Below, piece by piece: positions 59,098 through 64,000 of a stretch of 64,000 bases of DNA. The position numbers and the translations under genes are program-made. This stretch comes from Cavia porcellus (lineage: Eukaryota; Chordata; Mammalia; Rodentia; Caviidae). Numbering within the stretch: position 1 is the first letter of the stretch; every line of letters begins with the position of its first letter. The notes beneath the pieces were generated by a model. The model had not been told where the DNA came from and made no database searches. It saw nothing but the letters and a program-made list of their open reading frames with translations. The stretch covers positions 14,569,501-14,633,500 of the forward strand of contig NW_026947506.1 of the NCBI RefSeq assembly GCF_034190915.1, in the 5' to 3' direction.

Positions 59098-59865
59098 TGT
59101 TATAACCTAAGGCCCCCTAACTATTGCACAGTAAGTTCTGTTCTGTATAAGCCCACCTGCTGCTTCCCCTCCCCTTCTCCCTTCAAATCTAACTAGGTTA
59201 AGTTTTAACTTCCTAAAGGCCATAAAACAAAGGCCTGAGGTAATAGCTCCTGACAACCCGGGTCTTCCCTACCTGGTAGCCCATCACAAATTGTGTTAAT
59301 TGCATTAGATTATATTAGATTGTACATTCTTCACAAAAAATAGCTTCGTTTGTATCATAGCAATACCTGTAACTTGGCCTTACTGTAAATGTGTGTTTTC
59401 CTTTCCCTCTGGGCAAAGGATTGATATGTTAATCAATGATCTCCTCTGTAAAGAATTGTAAAATCTTACCTAATTGATATGTTAACAATTGTTGCCCTCT
59501 ACAAATAACAGTTTTGTTGCTAAAGTAAGGTAACTAAGGTTGTTAATTGCTGTTACACTTCTCTATTCTTTGCTAAGAAAAACAAGATTTCTTCTTATCT
59601 AAACTTGCTAGTATGCAGGGAGACTTGCAATTGCCATTTCTGCTTTGTAGTGTGTCATACCCCATCCCCTTCCTTACATTGTGTGACCAGCAGCTGTTTG
59701 TGGATTTACAAGATAAAAGACCTGACTCTTAGCTGTGAGGTGCACAGTCTCCAAATTGGCTCCTGGAGTTGTCACCAGGCATGGATTTTACCTAATAAAG
59801 CCTTTGCTTCCCAAATTTTAATTTCTTGCTTCCTTGAGTTTCATACCGGCGTCCGAGTTATCACA
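59098..59865 (+). mobile_element. Solo LTR, ERV1-like
   Basis: Ends TGTTATAAC...GTTATCACA form an imperfect terminal inverted repeat. A TATA-like AGATAAAAGA (59711-59720) and CCTAATAAAGCCTTTGCTTC (AATAAA near 59793) are typical of gammaretroviral U3-R. No primer binding site or internal sequence follows, so this is a solo LTR left by LTR-LTR recombination. It splits the MaLR-like LTR. A TATTT repeat lies one base outside each end (59092-59096 and 59867-59871). Confidence 0.8.
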
Positions 59866-59939
59866 TTATTTTTTGTTTATTTTTGTCATTTTGACACAGG
59901 AGGTTACTAAGCAGCTTGTAATGACCTTGATTTTTCAAT

Positions 59940-60030
59940 CCTTATTTTTTTTACAGTACTGAGGATCAAACTTAAAACTTTGCTCATGGAGGCATGTACT
60001 GGTGCCACTAAGCTAACTGCATAGCCCCAA
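59940..60030 (-). mobile_element. Older ID-like SINE
   Basis: The minus strand reads GGGGCTATGCAGTTAGCTTAGTGG...AAGTTTGATCCTCAGTACTGTAAAAAAAA. The A- and B-boxes are recognisable but decayed compared with the copy at 58849. Confidence 0.7.
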
Positions 60031-60085
60031 CCTTTTCCCCTTTAACATTGATTGTTTAGTATTTTTTCTCAACAATTACAGAAAT

Positions 60086-61240
60086 GTAACTAAGATAGAT
60101 TTTAGTTCCAAAGAAGTGAGGTAGTTTCTATGACTGTGGCTAAACATGTGGTTTAGGAGTCTTTGAGAATGACTTGTGGATAAAGTTCAAATAGGTTCAG
60201 AGTTGCCAGATGATTAAGTAAAGTTGGAGTGCCTTTGATTATTTAGTATGGGAGAATCTACTCAAAACTTAGCATACCTCAATCCTGATAGATCCCCTGC
60301 TGATAAAGACCAGCATTGAGATGTTTCTGCTGGGAAGAAGGATTTCATTAGTGATTGAAGACTGTGATGCCAGAAAAAGTATGTTATGGGGTGGAAGAAT
60401 ATTTGTTTGTGTTTAGTTCATGTTCAGAGATGTTGCATCAAATTGACACTATGGTCAGCCAAGTGATTAATTGGGCAGAAGAATTTCAAGGTAATCTAAT
60501 TTTGAGACATTTCCATGAGAATGGTTTGGGACTTGTCCTCAGATTCATATTGACAATCAAGGACAAAATTCCAGGATAATGATTTTTGCTTCTTCATTTA
60601 GGAGAAAGAGATCACCTGTGGTGTCATTTAAGGCCCACTGAGAATAGGTATGGTCTCAAAATATGTCACATAGTCTGTTTTGGACAATATTGTTCTAGTG
60701 AATCTGTGACACCAAGCAGAAACAACGAAATTTTTGTGAAAAGCAAACCAAATATGGGAAGAAACAGGAACAACTACATTTAGAAGGCAGTTTATTACAC
60801 ACGTGGATCTCTGTTTTTGAGCTTTTATATGAGAAGCAAGTAGGGAGGTACATAGGTATATTTTGCATGTATGATTGGAGAGTTGAGTGCCTATCATGGG
60901 TTACTGAAGGAATCTAGAGAGTGTAAGTTACATCATAGGGCTTTCAGTTACCCAAAGACAGTAGGGCTCCTCAAGCAATACTATAATTAAATCAGCCATA
61001 TAAATGCAGTAAAAAACAGAAGTTACACAAAGATAGGAATCTTTTGTTATCAGTATTGCCCAAATGTGTCCACTGGGTTTTTTCTAGGTCTCTTGGATCA
61101 ATTATATTAGAATTTTTAATTTTCCATCTTTCTGCTCACTTTTAGTTAATCAGAAATATAATTTCAGAGATATTGGTATGTAAGGCTGTATAAGACATAC
61201 CAGGCCTCATGGCCACATAAAGACTAATATTATTCATTCA
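60086..61240 (+). mobile_element. MaLR-like internal sequence
   Basis: The block GTGAGGTAGTTTCTATGACTG...ACATGTGGTTTAGGAGTCTTTG resembles the start of MaLR internal regions, which are non-coding and mobilised by ERV-L proteins. A stretch with ATTGAAGACTGTGATGCCAG and GGTGTCATTTAAGG follows. No coding capacity is seen, and the right boundary is uncertain. Confidence 0.5.
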
Positions 61241-61850
61241 TTTTATAACAAAAGAGGTGAGCCAATTTTATAAGTAAAATACTGTTAAGAGTATGCAGAG
61301 TAGTCCTGTTATTGGTCCTACTAGAGCTGCAGCTTCTTATATGACTCCCAGTATAGCTCTCAATTTTCCAGGAAACTCCACCAGTAGAAGTTTGTCTGCC
61401 TGCCTGGAGCCCACTGATTTATTGGTTTTTGCAACTGGAAGACAATTTATCTAACAATGCCAGAGCTATTAGCATAATAGCACCATTCCTCCTCTAAGAA
61501 CAAGTAAATATCTTCCTGTTGAGCTGTGAAACCTAAATCTCTGTGGCTTTTTAGGACCACTGAAACCAAAGAGTCAGTTTGGTCTTGGAATGTGTCAAAT
61601 GATCCTTTCACTTCTGTAAAATCATGCTCAGTTTAGGTGCTCTGTTTCAAAAACTGCCATTGGTTCATGCCCAAGGCAGTGGCACCAAGGATTAGACTCT
61701 CTACTCTTGCTTTTGAGCCAAGATTGTCAGTACCACTGTTATGGGAAAAGTTTCAAGCCAAGACAACCAAATCAAAAGTAGTAGTCTGCAATGAGGAGAT
61801 TACAAGGCAGCAGTTAATCTTTTCAACAGCAAACTGTTGAATCTCCCTGC
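61240..61850 (-). pseudogene. env: Retroviral env transmembrane-subunit remnant
   Basis: Translated on the minus strand, 61720-61250 shows the order of a gammaretroviral transmembrane subunit: a leucine-rich helical stretch, a QEDIYLFLEEE-like segment with one Cys of the usual Cys motif followed by YYANSSG, then a tryptophan-bearing stretch and a hydrophobic anchor (about 61330-61260). Stops and frame changes are present, and it cannot make a protein. No LTR in the matching orientation was found. Confidence 0.55.
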
Positions 61851-62099
61851 AAATAAACTATTGTGAATAATTCCTCAAAGACAATAGTACTAAGTATACA
61901 GAAAGGTTTGTTTGTATAGATTTAGAATGAGAAATTACAAAGCAAATGATAAGATGTTACATAATTGGTTACTTGCATTTAGTCTTATATTCACAGGCAG
62001 TCTGTACTTGAACAGAATTGTTGAAACAAAGGAAACATTTATCATAATACAGAAACATTCTGGGAACAAGGGGAGGTATTCTTTACAAAGTGAGCAGAG
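61851..62099. other. No gene recognised
   Basis: AT-rich sequence between the env remnant and the L1 monomers. It could be the upstream part of the same antisense env, but no motif supports that. Confidence 0.35.
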
Positions 62100-62690
62100 T
62101 GACTCTGGAACAAGCAAGTGGGCATCATCAATTCCAGAGGCTGGGTGGCCTGGTGTAAGGGCAACTTGCACTTTCACCTGAGTCCAACTAGTTTGGGACC
62201 CTCGCTCAGCCAAGGACAGGGAACTTGGGGGCTTCCCAGTGCACTGGACCAGCGCAGTAGATCCTGAGCAGCCTGCATGCAGTGGCTTCCAAACTCCCAG
62301 CCTTGCTTGGCAGACTCTGGAGTTCTGGGCAGGCATGTGGGTGCCATTGGTTCCAGAGGCTGGGCGGCCTGGTGTAAGTGCCCCATGCACTTTTTCTCAA
62401 GTCCAGCTAGTTTGGGACCCTCATTTGGCCCTGGACAGGGAACTTTGTGGCTTCCGGTGCACTGAACCAGCAGGGCGGATCCTGGGTGGGTGTGTGGTGA
62501 CCTCCACAACCCGACTCTGCTAGGAGGACTTTGAAGTTCTGGGCAAGTGGGTGCCATTGGTTCCAGAAGCTGGGCTTGGGCCGGCCTGCCCCAACCCCAG
62601 TGAGCCACTCTTAATCTGTGGATCTGGGTAGCTAGAGCCCCAGGAGCTGAGGGCATAGAAGAGGATTTCAAACAAACCCTGGGGAAGCCT
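62100..62690 (+). repeat. L1 5'UTR monomers, about 214-bp unit, 2.4 copies
   Basis: GCAAGTGGGCATCATCAATTCC (62116), GCATGTGGGTGCCATTGGTTCC (62333) and GCAAGTGGGTGCCATTGGTTCC (62542) start the units. Each has a CCTGGTGTAAG block and a CCAGCTAGTTTGGGACCCTC block. Confidence 0.82.
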
Positions 62691-62733
62691 TAGAATAACA
62701 CTTGAAACACTTAAAACACAGAAATATAGGAAG

Positions 62734-63776
62734 TTGACAAAATGAAAGACCAAATTACAATCTCAAACCTCAAGCCCATCCAAAGAAATGTTAGGAGCAA
62801 TATACATAGAAGAAAATATACGTCATACACCTGAAGTATCAGACGTAATAGCAACTGAAATAAAGAAACTACTCTGGAAGCTTTAAAGGAATTCAAATTA
62901 GAAATAATCTCCCAGGTAAAGAAGAAAGGATGAAAGAAATGAAGGAGATGCTGAACATAACTAAAGAATACACAGATAAAAAATTGGAGGAACTAAACAA
63001 AAAGATACAAACCCTGGATGAACAATATAAGAAACAAACAAAATACATAAAACAGATGCACAGAGATATGCAGGAATTAAAACACTCCATTGAAAGTTTG
63101 TAAAAATCACCTGAATGAATGGGAAAACAGAAATTTAGACCTCAAAGGCAAGATTGGAGTGAGCAGGAATGGAAAGATCTTTTAAAAATAACAAGAAATC
63201 AGGAAATAACAACTCAACACATGCAAGATGACGCAAAGAAAAACAACATAAATTTGACAGGGATAAATGAAAAATAAGGAGACAACATAAAGGATGTCAG
63301 CAGGATATTTAGAGAAGTAATAGCTGAAAATTTCCCAAATAAGAGATTGGAAAATAATGTCAGGATTAAAGAAGCATATACACCAAATAGCCATAACCAA
63401 ACTAAAACTACACCCAGACATATAATAATCACCACCCCATAAATCCAACAAAAAATAGAATATTAAAAGCTGTTCGACAGTAAAGACAGATAACCTGTAA
63501 AGGAAAACTTATCAGAATCACAGCAGACTTCTCAGCATGAACAATAAATCCAACAAGAGCATGGAGTGAAGCATTTGAGATCCTAAAGGAAAATGATTTC
63601 CAACCTAGACTGATGTACCCTACAAAACTGCCATTCAAAATGGGTGGAGAAATAAGATACTTCCATGACAAAGAATAGCTGAAGAACTTCATGATCACCA
63701 AGCCAACACTGCAAAGAATACTGAAAGACAGTTTAGATACATTTAGGGGAAAAAAACCTAAGCAAAGAAGATAATT
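62734..63776 (+). pseudogene. L1 ORF1, start lost and frameshifted
   Basis: In the ORF1 start context the ATG is TTG (62734-62736). The coiled coil, RRM (63180-63460) and C-terminal domain (63540-63690, with an in-frame TAG near 63677) are recognisable. Several indels. Confidence 0.82.
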
Positions 63777-63797
63777 AAATATAACAGAAAGACAAAC

Positions 63798-64000
63798 ATG
63801 CAACAGCAGAATGATAAAATGTCAACAATAAACCAACATATAACTGTTATAACCATTAATGTAAATGGTCTCAATGAACCAACTAAAAGAAACAGAATGG
63901 CAGAATGGATCAAGAAATAAAATCCAACCATATGCTGTCTACAAGAAACCCATCTAATCCAAAAGTATACTCAGAGACTGAAAGTCAAAGGATAGAAAAC
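63798..64000 (+). pseudogene. L1 ORF2 5' end with nonsense codon
   Basis: The ATG at 63798 opens the endonuclease N-terminus (NVNGLN block). A TAA at 63918-63920 replaces the CAA found in the copy at 47670. Only 40 codons are open, so this ORF2 is dead whatever lies beyond the window. Confidence 0.88.

Larger units (their letters stand above)
58620..60085 (+). mobile_element. MaLR-like LTR with three nested insertions
   Basis: With nested elements removed, the sequence reads as an LTR of the MaLR type: AAGCCTCATGCAATTGTATATTGG, then TCCCTGAATTTATTGG, AGTTAAAAGGAACAGAATGAGAC, TGAAACCTTTACAAAGTGTGAGGTAAATAAAACC and an AATGTAACTAAGATA end. The next bases match the start of MaLR internal sequence. 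Left boundary approximate. Identification rests on remembered family layout. Confidence 0.55.
62100..64000 (+). mobile_element. Plus-strand L1, runs off the window
   Basis: Monomeric 5'UTR, ORF1 and the first codons of ORF2 are in order. Its 3' part lies beyond 64000. Confidence 0.88.

Overview
The window reads as a transposon-saturated, gene-poor stretch of a rodent nuclear genome. No host protein-coding exon, rRNA, tRNA gene or CRISPR array could be supported on either strand. By my own tally about three quarters of the 64 kb is LINE-1 (L1). Most of the rest is endogenous-retrovirus (ERV) and MaLR-like LTR sequence plus SINEs. The rodent call rests on three things: tRNA-Ala-derived ID-like SINEs (58849-58957, 59940-60030), a decayed 7SL-derived B1-like SINE (4068-4212), and L1 5'UTRs built from tandem monomers. 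The species cannot be fixed from this; the ID-like sequence does not look murid.

Layout. 955-2375: 5' end of a minus-strand L1 with about five 181-bp 5'UTR monomers. 2925-3888: a 122-bp minisatellite joined to an L1-3'UTR-like tail with poly(A). 3889-7230: an old plus-strand L1 ORF2 carrying a B1-like SINE and a MaLR-like LTR. About 7640-19870: an old minus-strand L1 that hosts a two-LTR ERV (8399-12424), a younger 5'-truncated plus-strand L1 (16138-18102) and a tiny SINE stub (8189-8217), each with target-site duplications (TSDs). 20541-21780: a still older minus-strand L1. 22398-28347: a full-length minus-strand L1 with a TSD. 28362-29890: no gene, possible antisense LTR. 29900-44730: an old minus-strand L1 split by two full-length L1s, one plus (30156-37435) and one minus (37863-44585).

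44731-45379 looks unique. 45380-45865: a 58-bp minisatellite with an A-rich tail. 45866-58012: an inverted L1 composite (plus, minus, plus). 58620-61240: a MaLR-like LTR with internal sequence, interrupted by two ID-like SINEs and an ERV solo LTR. 61240-61850: an antisense retroviral env remnant. 62100-64000: the 5' part of a plus-strand L1 that runs off the window.

All L1 ORF1/ORF2 copies carry frameshifts or stops, so none looks autonomous. The most interesting signals are architectural: 5'UTR monomer turnover between L1 lineages, an L1 3'UTR built of about 150-bp degenerate repeats, minisatellite-plus-3'UTR units that move as retroelements, an L1 lacking its endonuclease-coding region, and a datable stack of nested insertions.
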